Numbered from the stretch's first letter, positions 30,832 to 44,854 are shown. The stretch is DNA of 64,000 nt from Diphasiastrum complanatum (GCA_029204225.1 MU832045.1:26196-90195), one strand, 5' to 3'. The notes: a model not told the origin generated them from the sequence alone. A program made the numbers and translations.

Positions 30832-33800
30832 GAACCATCTTGGTCCTCTAAGACAAAGTCTGGAAAAATCTTGCGAAGGACTCTGCCTCTTTCCCAAGTG
30901 GCATTCTCAACAGGCTGATCATTCCACGTAACCAGATATTCTCAGTATAGAGTATGATGAGTCTGCATCTCTCTACTATCAAGAATCTCCTCTGGTTCAT
31001 GTGGAGGTTGCTGAGGATCCAATAGCAGAACTAGAACATTGTGCCCTACCAAATTGTCTGATCTGGTTAAGGCTTTTCGTAACTGACTTACATGAAAGAC
31101 TGGAAAAACCTTATTGTTGTGTGGGAGTTCTAGTTCATAGGTGACCTCGCCTAGTCTCCTACTGATGGTAAAGGGACCACGATACCTTGGAGACAACTTA
31201 GCACACACTCCTGATTTGAGGGTTTTAGAGTCGACTGGGACTCTCAAGTAGACTTTCTCACCAGTGGAGAACTGCACATCCCATTTGTGTGGATCTGCAT
31301 AATGCCTAGCTCGATCCTGGGATTGCCTAATGCTACGCTTAGCATGTTCTATCATCTGGTTTAGGTCCTCTAAAAAGTTTATGGCTGCTTCAACTTTTTC
31401 TTGTTTAAACCCTATAGCTGTGGGTGAGCGTGTCTGAAAACCATACATCAGCATAAATGGGCTGTATCCCATAGCTGAATGTTTGGTACTGTTGTAAGCA
31501 AACTCTAATATTAAGAGATACTCCTGCCAATTAGTTTGTTTTTTGCTGACGTATGCACGAAGCATATCCTCTAGCACCTGATTTACCCTCTCTGTTTGAC
31601 CGTCCGTCTGTGGATGGTCGATGGTACTCATATTAAGTTTAGTATGGAGATGATGGAATACTGCCCTCCAAAAATTTCCAGTAAACTTACTGTCCCGGTC
31701 GCTGACTATGCCAGAAGGTAGACCGTACAATTTAAGTAGCCCGTCTACAAACAACCTCGCTAACTCTGGAGCTCTAATGATTGTTTTGGTTGGAATGAAA
31801 TAAGCCATTTTGTTCAAACGGTCAGTTGTGACCCATATAGCATCATTACCCTTTTGGGTTTTAGGCAGGCCTACTATAAAATCCATGGAAATGCTTTCCC
31901 ATGTACCAACTGGTATTTCTAAGTGATGCAACAACCCTCCTGCCTTTAAATGCTCTGCTTTGTTTACTTGACATTTCTGGCAACTGGTTACATACTGGTG
32001 GATGTCCTTTTTCATACTGGGCCAAAAAAATTGCCTACGAAGAAGCTCATAGGTCTTCTGTATGTCTGGGTGTCCCACACTAGGATTGTCATGACATTCA
32101 TATAGGACCTGCTGTCTATAATCTTCTGAATTGGGGACACATGCTCTATCTCTATAGAGCAAGTACTCATCCTGAATGGAATACTGTTTCCATTTGAATC
32201 CTTGAGTCAACTGACCCTCAACCACTGGGGTTTGCTTGGGTAATACAGGCTCAGAATCCTCAACATCATCTGACGACGTATACTCGGACTCATTATCATC
32301 CTCAACGGAAGCTGCCGTATTCTTGGATGAATTGGCACCAGCCCCGGGACTGGTTCTGGAGTCTGTAACTATCTGCTCTGGACTCAATTCCAGATAGAAG
32401 AGAAGAATGCATCATGCTGGCATTTCCCTCTCAAGGACTCGAGTAACTCATTAGGAATCTGAGTAAAACTCAGCTCGTTTATCATAGGCATTCTGCTAAG
32501 GGCATCTGCTACTGTATTGAATTTTTTCCGTCTATATCTGATAGACATGTCAAACTCTTGCATCAACTCTGCCCAACGAGCTTTCTGACCTCTAAGCTCA
32601 GGTTGATTGCAAAAGTATCTGAGACTCTCATGGTCTGTCAGAACCTCAAAGTGGGCACCATACAAATAATGCCTCCAAGTCTTAAGGGCATGGACTATAG
32701 AAAAGAGTTCATTTTCATAGGCATTGTACCTAGTCTGAGCTGGCGCGAGTTTTACTCTTGAACGCAACTGGTCGTCCACCCTGAGTTAGCAAAGCACCTA
32801 CTGCAAAGTCGCTAGCATCTGTTTCGACCACAAATGGCTGATTGGGGTTGACGACCTTTAGAACTGGTGTTGTAGCTAAGGCTGTTTTGAGAGCATCAAA
32901 GCTCTCCTGCTGTGCAGACTCCCAAATGAGCTCATTTCCCTTCCCCTTAAGAAGATTTGTCATGGGAACTGCTATCAGAGCATATTCCTTGACAAATCGT
33001 CTATAATATCCCGCCAGACCAAGAAAGATCTGAAGTTTTAAAATATTCTGAGGTCTCAGCCAACTGAGTATGGCTTTAACCTTATTCGGGTCCATCTTAA
33101 TCCCATCTGACGAGATAATGTGACCCAAATATGCTACTTATTTAATGAAGAATTCACACTTGGATTGTTTAGCATAAAACTTATGCTTTCTGAGCAGTCG
33201 AAACACCTTACTGAGGTGTTTTAGATGCTCCTTCCTCGTTTTGTTGTAGACAAGGATGTCATCTGAAAATACGACTACAAACTTATCCAAGTATGGTTTG
33301 AGGACACTGTTCATCAAGGTCATAAAGGTAGCTGGAGTATTTGTGAGCCCAAATGGCATCACTTTAAACTCGTAATGACCATGATGAGTCCTAAAAACTG
33401 TTTTCGAGACATCTTCTGACTATACAGACTTGATGATATCCCGATCTGAGGTCTATTTTACTGAAAAATTTAGCCCCATCGAGTTGATCAAACAACTCGT
33501 CTGCCCAAGGCATAGGATACTTATTCTTAATTGTGACTTTATTGAGGGCTCTGTAATCTACGCAAAGACGCATAGACCCCTCTTTCTTTTTCACCAATAG
33601 GACTGGTGAGGCCCATGGTGAACTACTGGTCTGAATTTGGCCTTTCCCAAGATAATCTGTTAACTGCCTAGTTATTTCTTCATCCTCTATTCAGCTGACC
33701 CGATACAGAGGTTTAGAAATAGGTGCTGTACCTGGTACTAGGTTTATTACATGATCTACCTCTCTGCTAGGTGGTAAACCATGTGGCAAATCTTCAAGAA

Positions 33801-34881
33801 AAACATCTTTAAATTTAGACAACAAAGTTTTAATTTACTGATTTTCTGTTGTATAGAACTGGAAATAGAAACTTCAGGATTAAACTGAAAGTCACATAAT
33901 AATACCTGATGGTCTCTGTCTCCGATTAGCTGACAGAGCTCTAAACCACAGACCATAGGACTGTTGGGAACGTCATGCCCCCCATGCAACTGGATCTCTC
34001 GGCCTTTATGCTGAAAGCTGAGGGTGTTCTCCTGATACTTTCTATGGAGGGAAGGTCCTAAACTGTAGAGCCAATCTCTCGCGAGAACAATGTCTGTGCG
34101 ATCCAAGTGCATTATCTGAAAGTTTATTTCATCTTGGTACCCCTGAATACCAAGATTCAAATTACTTACCATAGTTTCCCATATTTTTTTATCTTCACCC
34201 TTAGCTAATGAAACTATGTACCTATGCTGACTAGGTACTTCTGGTAGTTTAAGCTTTTTAACCAGGGTGTAGGTGATGAAATTATGGGTTGCCCCATCAT
34301 CAACCATGAGTCTTACTGACTGGTTACCAACTTTCCCATGCATACGTAATAGGTCATGCGGCCTGAAGCTGAAGGGTCTCGCTAGCATTGCAGAGGTCAA
34401 CTGGCAATAGTGTTCATGATCTTTATGATACACTTTGATCTCAAAAGTTGTTGAGTCACTGGGGAAACTTACAGTTTGAACAAGATGGACTTGTTTCTTA
34501 TCTTTCTTATCTTTTTTAGTGAAAGGCCCCTTGGGACACTGTCTGACTGTGTGTCCCTTGCCCATACACACAAAGCACAAACGTTCTTGTTTGGCTTTCT
34601 CAAAGTCATCTGGTTTTAAGGGTTGTATGAGTGAAGGGCGTTTCTGAGGAGCTTCACTTTTAAATTTATCTTTTTTTTTTTCTTTTTAAAAATTTCTTTT
34701 TAAATTGAAAGTCTTTCTGAGGAGGCTGTTGTCTCACCCTCTTCCTACCCACTGAATCATCATAGATTTGAGCATATTTGAGAGCTTGCTCAAGGGTAGT
34801 AGGCGAGTTTCTCTGGACCTCTACTTTATATTCATCTTTGAGGCCACAGACAAATCCCCTGATTTTTTGATAATCAGCCAT
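30828..34881 (-). pseudogene. Gypsy gag-pol of element E, multiply broken
   Basis: In order on the minus strand: a gag C-terminal part (34666-34881), disrupted at an A-rich run near 34670-34690; a zinc knuckle CFVCMGKGHTVRQC (about 34536-34580); a protease core VDDGATHNF (about 34280); reverse transcriptase with LRSGYHQV (about 33430) and FSDDILVY (about 33270); RNase H ([13 protein letters not shown] near 32800, LTDHESLRYF near 32620); and integrase with zinc ligands H99, H106, C136, C139 and catalytic D169, D230, E266 within the 481-codon frame 30942-32387. The GPF..VFPVFHVSQLR module follows. A TGA at 30942-30944 cuts the frame, but beyond it, in the same frame, EYLVTWNDQPVENATWERG gives a chromodomain up to TAA 30828. 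The gag N-terminus seems missing: only about 440 bp separate the primer site from the gag end. Confidence 0.93.
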
Positions 34882-35323
34882 ATTTTTAATTTTTAAAATT
34901 GCTTCTTGCTCAGAAATCAGGGATGAAAATCCAATTTTTCAACTCCTTGTCCAGCGCTGACCCTGCTACTCTATTTCTGATTAGAACTTACTCTAATCTA
35001 CTCAGAACTTGCTACAATTTTCAGATCTGAGGGCTAGCTATACAAGATGGATCTACCCATCCTTTTCCCTTGAAATTCCGCTCAGATGACTCAGAATTTT
35101 ACTAAAATTGCCTTGTCAAATAGCTGTCTCTACAACGATGGATCTGTCTCAGAAATCTAACTCATATTCCAACTGAAAGGAAGATGATTCAATGGAGATT
35201 TTCACAGTAAAAAGCTACTCCTCCAGCGCTGGATCTGTCTCTCCTATTTACCAAAGTTTTAAGAGATTCTGAACACTCTCTCTACTTTCTCCCTGCTGCT
35301 ACTTAGCTCCCAAAGATGGAGAT

Positions 35324-35336
35324 GGCTCTGATACCA
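35324..35336 (-). promoter_or_regulatory. Primer-binding site of element E
   Basis: Minus-strand TGGTATCAGAGCC, one base after the LTR, initiator-Met type. Confidence 0.9.
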
Positions 35337-35337
35337 G

Positions 35338-35695
35338 TGTCATAGCTCCTAACACCACAGTAGGGCAAACACTAACTGATCCACCCAATCTTGTCTACTC
35401 CTTGATATGGAGCAAGCCCCTCCTAGCCTAGTGTGAGACCTGGTAGCATGCAACTGCCAATTGTCGGCCACGTGGCACTAATGTGGCCGACTGCACGTCG
35501 GGACCCAACTGGGAGCCCTATCCTGCTGACAGGGTCCCTAGGCTGTGTTAGGCCCGCCATGGCTATGGACCATGTTGGGGCACACTACTCACACTGTCTT
35601 GCCCTGTTGGTCGTGTACGTTGGACACGACCCTGACTGTGGTATCTGACCTATCTGTGTTCTCTAGGGTTCGGCACTGGTTACGAGCTCGTAACA
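35338..35695 (-). repeat. 5' LTR of element E
   Basis: 358 bp, TGTCATAGC...TCGTAACA on the plus strand, followed by target duplication CCTGA. Confidence 0.95.
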
Positions 35696-35700
35696 CCTGA

Positions 35701-38162
35701 CATGATGTCATTAACACGTGGCTTTTGTTGAACTCCTCCGCTCATTATCTGGATCGTGCCTGCAAGAGACGAAGCTAAACTGCTCCCGATCCATAGCTCT
35801 CTACTGCTCGCATGAAAGGATCTTCAATGGCCTATGCAGGTTTGGACAACAGCCATGGCCTTCACAGCGACAACAGGCCCAGCAGATAATTTCCTTAGCA
35901 ACCAGCAGAATTCACAGCACACTTGATTCATGCATGATTAGAACACCTTTCTCACAGCCATCGAAATATAGAAGAGTTCTGCTGATCTTTCCAACATTAA
36001 CCAGAAAGGGTCGTTTTACTTCTCTCTCTGCAAATCTTATAGGGCAGCAAACTACAACACATAACTTCCAGCAAGGTGTTAGAAAATTATCAAGTCAGAA
36101 AAGCTCTAAAACGATTAAAAGAACAGGCGCTTAAGCAAAGATTGTATTGGGCAACCAAGCAAGAACACAGCAGAACACAGAAGTTTACCAAAAACAGAGG
36201 TACACGTTTACTCAATGTTCATGTGCTTATACAGGCTCTCAGCCACATGCCAAGGAAGTCATCTACGCTACCAAGAAAACAAGAACAGAAGGACGGGTCC
36301 TTCCCCCCCATAACAAAATAACTCTCCCCGTAAACCTTAATTACCAACTGCTAGCATGGCAGTCAACACTTCACTTTTGAATTGCATTCTAATACAAGGC
36401 TGGCTTCTTCTCAACCTATCGAGCAAGCAGACAGTCCATCGCACTCTAACTACTGTCTACTTTCTGCACATAGGGCAGCCGCAAGTTAGACAAGATTTTT
36501 GACAGATAGCGCACCGTTGACATGCACTAGGGCACCTAGCAGGTTAGTCAGTCAACCAATGTTGTAAATCTAACTTCATAAGCTTTACTTCCGGCGCCAG
36601 CATTGTCCCCGGTGCTAGCAGTGTCCCTGTTGCTCCCAGCGCCAATGGCGCTGGCGCCACTGTGACCAGAATCCAGCCGGCGCCAAGTTCCTATGGCTGA
36701 AAATCTTTGATCGGTTCTAGCGAAGTCCAGAGAGCTCAGATCGATGTGCAATCACCTCACACGATCTAGGCATGATTAAAGGAAGCCTGGGGATCAATAA
36801 AATCTAGAGAGAGAAAATGACTTTATAGAAAGAGAAAATCCTAGAGAGAGAAAAATGTGCTTTACCGACCTGGGTAGAGTGCTTGGTATGAGGGGGGGTG
36901 CCGAATCCCACCAATACTATAGGGGAGTGCGGGTTGCGACTCAGGACGAGCTCCAACCAAGTCTTAGCCTCCCTTGCTGGAATGTTGTCATGGCAGAGCC
37001 TTGGCATGCTAGCGCCCCGGAGACTAGGGTCGGTCACACACTTGAAATGTAACCTTCTCAGATTTATCAATAAAGTGTGAGTTTATATCTGTCGCGACTT
37101 GTGGTTCTGAGTGTTCCTTGCATGAACGTGAATGGGTTAAGCTCTTGGGGAACGGGCTCTAACCTGTCGGCTGAGTTGGATGGCTTGCTTGGGTGGAAGT
37201 TACATGTTTATGGCTGTCCAGTCTGGCGTGGCGCCAGGTTGGCTTCCAGCGCTCGTGACGAAGCACATCGGGACCCCCAATCTGGCATGGCGCCAGGTTG
37301 GATCTCAATGTTGGTTTTCGGAACTTCAAGTTGGTTAAGTCTGATCGTTGTTGGCGAGTTGGTTGCTTGTATGTCAAGTGGGTTTGGATGTCAAGAGTTG
37401 AAGGCTGGGAAGCTAAGTCGTTCCCGGCTCCCTTTGGGATGCCTGCGCTACAGTCACCACTAGCAAAGCCACATCAAAAAAGGTTCTTTACTTCCCCTGA
37501 TTGCACAAAATTCTGTCAGCAAATCGTGGTCATGCTTGCAAGTTAGCAGGCTCAGGAATGTCTCTCTTTGTTGCCTTGTGGAACTACTTGATATACCTAC
37601 TTTTCAAATTTTTTTGGAAAGCCGAACGAGATAGAATGGGATGTGCCCGGCTCATTCCATTGCGTAATGGAGTCTTTGACTTTTCCACATGCCATTTACA
37701 AAGCATAATCAGCAGTTTGGGTTTTTTTGGACCAATGAGAAACTGCCACGTGGCAGTCTGACGCGCACAGTCTGAAGCGGACTGACTGCGCGCGTCTGGA
37801 ATGGGCTTCAAAATTTTGAATTTTTTTTTAATAAAATTCAGTGACATTTTATGCTTTTTAAAAAGCCCAAAATCTGGGTGTAATCAGCACAAAGAATCCA
37901 TTACGAATACGTAATGGATTTTTGGTGACTATTCTGCCCATTTTTGAACAGATTAAAAAGTAGAATAGTCACCTGTTTTTTTAAAAAAAAATTTACTGCA
38001 GTCTACATGATTGCGCAAGGTAAAACGTTCTAACACCACTGAATTACAAAATTTGCAACTTTTGCATGATATCTGGCCCAATTGAATTTTGAAATTTAAA
38101 GCTTGTCGGCAAGAGAGTCTTTTGATGTCTGGATTTCTATTTGCTGCAGCAAGGAAAAAGGA
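35701..38162. other. Unassigned stretch with GGCGCC-rich part
   Basis: No gene recognised. A 138-codon plus frame at 35718-36134 has no motif I know. From about 36590 to 37320 the DNA is GC-rich, with at least five GGCGCC sites, including a doubled TGGCGCCAGGTTGG (about 37229 and 37289). A small hairpin AATCCATTACG-aata-CGTAATGGATT lies at 37895-37920. The AATAAAGTGTGAG at about 37067 recalls an LTR polyadenylation region, but no LTR pair was found. Confidence 0.3.
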
Positions 38163-38483
38163 CTAATTCCTGTACGGCAGAATGTCCACATCTCTGTCTC
38201 TGAATCTGATGCTGGTGTTTAGCAAGAGTTTATCTGCATCAAACATTCTCAGAGTGAAGAACTTCTTCCTCAAATGAAATTTGGAAGTTACATTTCTGAT
38301 ATCGTAGAGGGTTGCTAGGATGTTCCAAGCATCCTTAGCAGTCTGAGCAGTTCGGATATGACAGATTTGGGAGTCTTTGATATTGAGTGTGATCAAGACA
38401 AATGCCTTGCCATCTGCCTTAGAAGGCTTCACATCAGCCTCTTCCACACTGTTTGCTTTCCGCACTGTCAGATTCATTTGCAT
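38163..38483 (-). pseudogene. Copia gag fragment
   Basis: The minus-strand frame of 106 codons contains a KAFVLITLNIKDSQICHI segment, then AWNILATLYDIRNVTSKF and LRKKFFTLRMFD. It is the UBN2-type middle of a copia gag, related to the pieces at 8499-8858 and 55440-55880. Neither the gag N-terminus nor a zinc knuckle is attached. It is an isolated fragment. Confidence 0.65.
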
Positions 38484-39650
38484 AGTAACACGGGTTGGAA
38501 CTGATCGCCGCTAGAGCTGCACTCCCGCTGAATGTTCACCTATGGATTGCCATGCAACCATGGGAAAGGTACCAAAACATGCATTGTTCTGCTAGAATTA
38601 TTTCCAGATGCCTGTTTCAGATCCTCACATCTAGGAAGCGCGCATACACTGATTCAAGTGCATGGAGGGATCGACGATGAAGTGAGTACTTTTAGAGCAT
38701 TAACACGACTCCCATGCTTGTAAATAGCTTTTCATTACCACTAAACATCCTGTTTATTGCAGCAGGTGATCTCATGGAAAGAACGTCCTGCCTACTGCAA
38801 TCTGCCAAACAGATAATTTAACAACCTATGTGGGTCCAGAACTACGGTTCCTTTGAACTCTTGCAGGATTGTGAATAAACAAAAGAATAGGGATTCAACA
38901 ACTGAGGTCAAAACCTGAGCAACTTTCCTAATCCTTGAATACACAAAGATGAACCCGTTGCTAACTCAGCTGTCATCATACTGGAATCCAACAGGTTCAT
39001 TCATCCATCAAAGAGATATGGCCAACTGACCATCATCTTTTGGCAGCATGGTTAGCTATTAAGCTTAATGTAGCATTCCATAAATCCACAGCAGGTGAAC
39101 GAGGCTACAAATGTCCAACAGAGGAAAGTTTTTCTAGCAAGATTCAAGATACATACATAATTCATTCCCAATAATTATGATTTTAAACTCTGCTTACCTA
39201 TTAAAGTACAGGTTTGACAGAAGCAGGGAAAAACACTCATTATTTTTTGGGAAGAAAAAACATGATCTTTTCAGGGAAAAGTAGACCTGGGAAATTGATT
39301 AAGCCCACCCATAGTTATGCTTTTAATTCTGTTCAACGTAAAGAGAATAATCATAACCACTTACATTTACCCATGTAAATCCCTCTACACCTTTCGGAAG
39401 TTTCTCAAAGAATAAAAAATTGGAAATGAATTTAACACCAATTCCAAGCAACTTTCACAAGATCAAACTAGTAGTGCACTCTACCACACTTGATAAAAGC
39501 TTGCTACAAACCAGAATTAGTGGGTTCAAAAATCCAATCGATCTTCCAAGAAATCAGCACTCCTACAAGGATTCGGGTATCCAAGCACTTCCACTTCTTA
39601 CTCGTCATAGAGTTTGTCTCCATTCCCATCCAAGGCCGCATCTTAGCCAG
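38484..39650. other. No recognisable gene
   Basis: Short unrelated frames only. It leads up to a primer-binding site on the minus strand at 39651, so part may be the non-coding interior of the element whose LTR is at 39664-40140. Confidence 0.3.
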
Positions 39651-39662
39651 GCTCTGATACCA
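39651..39662 (-). promoter_or_regulatory. Primer-binding site
   Basis: Minus-strand TGGTATCAGAGC, one base after the LTR end at 39664. Confidence 0.75.
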
Positions 39663-39663
39663 A

Positions 39664-40140
39664 TGTAATAACCCTAAAAGATTGCCCCTAAGATGAGGAT
39701 AGGAGAACACAATAAGAGAGACAATGGAGCCAAACCACCCAACCAATCCTAGATCAAACCTGGATCTAGCCCCCAAGCCATGCCATGTGAAGCAAGAGGA
39801 GAAGAGAGAAACTGATGACCTAAACCCAATATGTCGACGGGAGAATCCCTACCTCATTATATAGAGAGTAGAGTCCTGTGCATGAAACCATGCAACCCCC
39901 ATGCAGGTCAACTATAAATAGATCACACCTCTTCACGCAATCCTCTTGCCTATATCCATCACACAGACATGCAATACTTCATATGTCTCTTAGAGTGTCT
40001 GGGTCCTCTCAAGGTTAATTAGTCACAAACTGGCCTTGACATGAAAATAAATCACGGCGTGACCAATAATCTCGAATACTTGAGGGCCGGTCTACCATAT
40101 TAGGACTATTCTAGGTCCTTAATCGAATATGGCCATAACA
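39664..40140 (-). repeat. LTR (5' type, minus), gypsy E-like ends
   Basis: On the plus strand it runs TGTAATAACC...GGCCATAACA, edges like those of element E. A TATA-like CTCTATATAATGAGG (minus) lies about 280 bp inside. A primer-binding site adjoins on the correct side. No second LTR copy or polyprotein was found, so the element is truncated or its interior is non-coding. The purine-rich minus-strand sequence just outside the right edge (CAGAGAGAGGAGT) also resembles a polypurine tract. Confidence 0.55.
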
Positions 40141-40734
40141 ACTCCTCTCTCTGACTTGACAATACGTATTCTTTATTTATGGCTCATACGAAGAACCTCT
40201 TACTCACTCAGTAGCTCACTATATCTCTTTCAGAACTCTCCTCTCTGACTCAAAAACGTTACACCATCTCTCTATCTCTCAGAATCTTTGCGTCATGGAA
40301 AGTAGCATGGAATTTTTAGGAAAACTCTAACCAAGCAACTCAACTCAGAGGCAACATGTCCTCACCCGATCTCCTTCTCTCTCTCTTAAGACATTTCAGT
40401 CACAGCCTTGCAGCAGTATGGTAGTTTAGTAAAGACTTTTTGACTCTTGCACACACCTACTCACAAAAGTCTCATCATCACACTCTCATAGATTTCTACA
40501 ACAAATGAGTCACTAAACTCTCTCTTTCTCTCAGAAAAGATTTTGCACAACAACATAACAATGTGGTTGGACTCTCTCCACAGTAGTATGTCAAGCTTGT
40601 AACTCATACTCTTAGTATCTAGTCAAGCTTGTAACTCATACTCTTAGCATCACTAGATGAAACACAACAACCTTAGCAATAGTAATAAAGATGGTGCCAA
40701 ACAAAACAACAAAATTCTTCATTCACAATAACAT
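40141..40734. other. Unassigned stretch with a short tandem repeat
   Basis: No gene. A roughly 33-bp unit containing GTCAAGCTTGTAACTCATAC occurs twice in tandem at about 40588-40653. The rest is CT-rich. Confidence 0.5.
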
Positions 40735-40745
40735 ATCGTGCAAAT

Positions 40746-41100
40746 TCCGACGTCCGCGTTTGACGTATGCTCGAAAATTTCATAATCCGTCGCCATCCGA
40801 CACGTCGAGTTCCGACGTCCTAGTAAAAAATCCGAAAATCACAGTCCGGCGATCGAAAAAATTTGAGGCGGCAACCAATTTTTCAAAGACATGTCGGAGT
40901 CCGACATGTCGGATTTCGACTTGCAGACATGGATATGACTTGTCACAGAATTTTTTTAAACAAAAATATGTGTCATCCGACGTGGACGTCAGAATCTGAC
41001 CAAAAAGCCTGTCCACGGCATTTGGCACGTTTGTTCGAGCCTGAATGGGCACAGACGTCGGATTCCGACATGTTTGGAGGCCGTCGGATTCCGACGTCTA
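40746..41100. repeat. Left cluster of CpG-rich 13-bp palindromes
   Basis: GTCGGATTCCGAC and close variants occur at 40893-40905, 40908-40920, 41057-41069 and 41083-41095, with many partial TCCGACGTC motifs between. A matching cluster lies at 43412-43800. Dense short subterminal repeats of this kind are typical of CACTA-like and some other DNA transposons, but no clear terminal CACTA was found. Confidence 0.6.
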
Positions 41101-41574
41101 TTTCAATCTTCCAATTCGCGTGATCCAGCGCCTTCTCTTTCACTTTGTCTTTTGCAGATTTGAGCGTCTGTGGAGCGATTGAGGGCGATCAGTGCTTAAG
41201 GGCTTGAAGATCAGTGCTTGAAGTTGCTTGAAGATCATTGTTTGAGGTTGGTGTTTGATTTTTGTTTGTTTTGCTTTTTGTTTGTTTGTTTGAGGTTGAT
41301 GTTTGTTTGTTTGTTTGAAGAGGAGATAGAGAGTGTGAATGATAAAAAGAGATGAAGAGTGTGTGTGTATGTGTGTGTGTTTTTTTTAAAATTTTGCATT
41401 GATTTAAAATGGTCTTGAATGGTCTTGTAATAGATTATTAGTGATATTTAGGATAGTAGATTTATGATTATTATATTTGTAATTTGTGAGAGAGAAAGAG
41501 AGAGAAGAGGTGAAGTGTACATGTATGGTTGAAGATATTGAAAAATTTTGGAGTCTTTTTTTTAAAAATAAAGT

Positions 41575-43013
<1,439 letters not shown>

Positions 43014-43411
43014 GTGTATGTGTGTGTGTGTTTTGATTAAGATTTATAGTAGTAGATGACTAGATAGTGTTTGATGGTAATTGTATGTTTGAATTTGCTT
43101 ATAATAATGGTTCAATTGTGTAATATAATGTTATTTTTTAATTGCTTGTGCATGTGACAAAAATATTCAAAAAAGAGAGAGCAAGCGTTTAAAGAGCGAG
43201 CAATTGCACGTTTGCACTTAAGCTTCGAGTGAGTTTACTGGTGAGTTTGTGTTGTTTCAATTTGTTTTATTATTAGAATACGTTATCTAACATAATAAGA
43301 AATTAAATGGAATTCATAATTTTCATTTTGTTCAAAGCAATATCGTATTTTATCACATACACTAGCAATTAATTAATATGCAAAGGTGAAATGTAGATAA
43401 TTAAAATTCCC

Positions 43412-43800
43412 AATCCGTCGGTGAGCGTCAGATGAGCGTCGGAGATCCGTCGGTGAAATTTTGGCATCATTCTGTATTTACAGACGTCGGAATCCAACTG
43501 AATTCCAAAACGTCGCATTCCGACAGCCACGTCAGAGCATTTGCGACGTCTTTGGACGTCGCAATCCGACGTCCACGTAGGACGTCGCATTGCGACGTCC
43601 AAGTCAGCACCTATTCCCGTCACCAGAATTTTGTTCTGTGGTGTCCGGCACGTTGTGCCTGTCGGACTGCGACGTGTTTTAAAGTCGTCGGATTCCGACG
43701 ACCTTATAGCGACGTGTTTTTCCGACGTCTGCGACGAATTAAAAAAAAATTAAGCTCGCGATTCACGTCGCAAAACACGTCGCAAATCGCGGCGGACGTT
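43412..43800. repeat. Right cluster of CpG-rich 13-bp palindromes
   Basis: Variants of GTCGSANTSCGAC occur at 43512-43524, 43558-43570, 43584-43596 and 43687-43699, plus numerous GACGTC and GCGACGT motifs. It mirrors the cluster at 40746-41100 on the other side of the microsatellite block. Confidence 0.6.
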
Positions 43801-44394
43801 GTTGTGATTGGTGTAGATAGCTCTCACAAGATGATGATCTTTTGCTAAGGTTTTGGGATTCTTTTATAGATGGTGGCAAGCACCCACCCTTCAACCAACC
43901 ATCTTTTCTCTTTTCAACCTTTTCTCTCTTTTTCGACATGTGGAAAATGTTATGAAGTCCATCACATGACTCTAGTCTCTTCCTTACCTTCTCATTGTAC
44001 CTGTCCAATCATCTCTGGCCACTTGTATCAAAAAAAAATTTTCTCAAGATTTTTTTCAAGGTGATTTATGCATGAATTAAGCAGCCAGCTCCCCCTTTTG
44101 ACACATGTCATTGGGGTGACATATCACTCTAGATTTTTGTGAATGTAAACTTCCCCTCTCTATTAACTTAGTGATACTTTGACCAATTAATTTTTGCAAG
44201 GTGCAAAACTTCTTTTCTTCAAGTTGGCTGGTCATTTTGGCCTCTCTCGGTATTTAATTTTTATTTCCGTTCCCATTTGTTGTGTAGAATTTTCCCTGCG
44301 ATTTTGGTTTTGATGCCGTAAATTTTCATAAATATGTTTGAGAATTATTTTGTCATGGTTTTATTTGTGTGTGCCATTTGTGCCTATGCATGGG
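43801..44394. other. No recognisable gene
   Basis: AT-rich DNA without a supported frame. Confidence 0.4.
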
Positions 44395-44436
44395 GTAGGA
44401 GGATGCACCCATGGTGGCATGGGTGCATCCTCCTAC
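44395..44436. repeat. Perfect 42-bp palindrome (19-bp arms, 4-base loop)
   Basis: GTAGGAGGATGCACCCATG, a GTGG loop, then the exact reverse complement. No T-tract or gene context marks it as a terminator. It could form a cruciform, or a stem-loop in RNA. Confidence 0.95.
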
Positions 44437-44797
44437 ATGACAATCTTTTAGTTAAAAAATGTGGAATGATATCTTTTATGCACGGAGTAAGATGCATGAC
44501 ATATTATGCATTCATTTGGTAGGGCCCCCCAAAACTTTCATGGTGAAAAAGTATATACTTTCAATGTGAAAGGTGTTAAACAAAAGAGATTTTCATTATA
44601 AAAGATTTCACTAAATTTGAAGGCCACTCTAAAGATTTTTCAGCTTAACGTAATTTTCACTGGAAAGGTTAAAATAAAAATGCATTTCCATGAATGGAAA
44701 ATCGACTGTGAAGGGCTGGGAAGGCTTCAAAATGCAAGCATGCTCACCACTCTCCTCTCTTACTTTCCTTATGTCACTCCTACTCCCCCATATGGCA

Positions 44798-44801
<4 letters not shown>

Positions 44802-44854
<53 letters not shown>

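Larger units (their letters stand above)
30459..35695 (-). mobile_element. Ty3/gypsy chromovirus-like LTR element E, degenerate
   Basis: The element is 5237 bp with two 358-bp LTRs (TGTTATGAGC...GCTATTACA on the minus strand) that differ at about 20 positions by eye (5-6 percent). The target duplication is CCTGA (30454-30458 and 35696-35700). It has a primer-binding site, a polypurine tract and a complete order of gag end, protease, reverse transcriptase, RNase H, integrase and chromodomain, broken by stops and shifts. It is older than A, B and C and no longer autonomous. Confidence 0.95.

Noticed and set aside
35718-36134. 138-codon plus frame after element E
   Set aside because: No recognisable domain, atypical composition and no gene signals; left as unassigned DNA.
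36590-37320. TGGCGCC repeats as Tat/Athila-type primer-binding sites
   Set aside because: The bases after TGGCGCC do not match the primer-site extension I know for those families, and no LTR edge adjoins.
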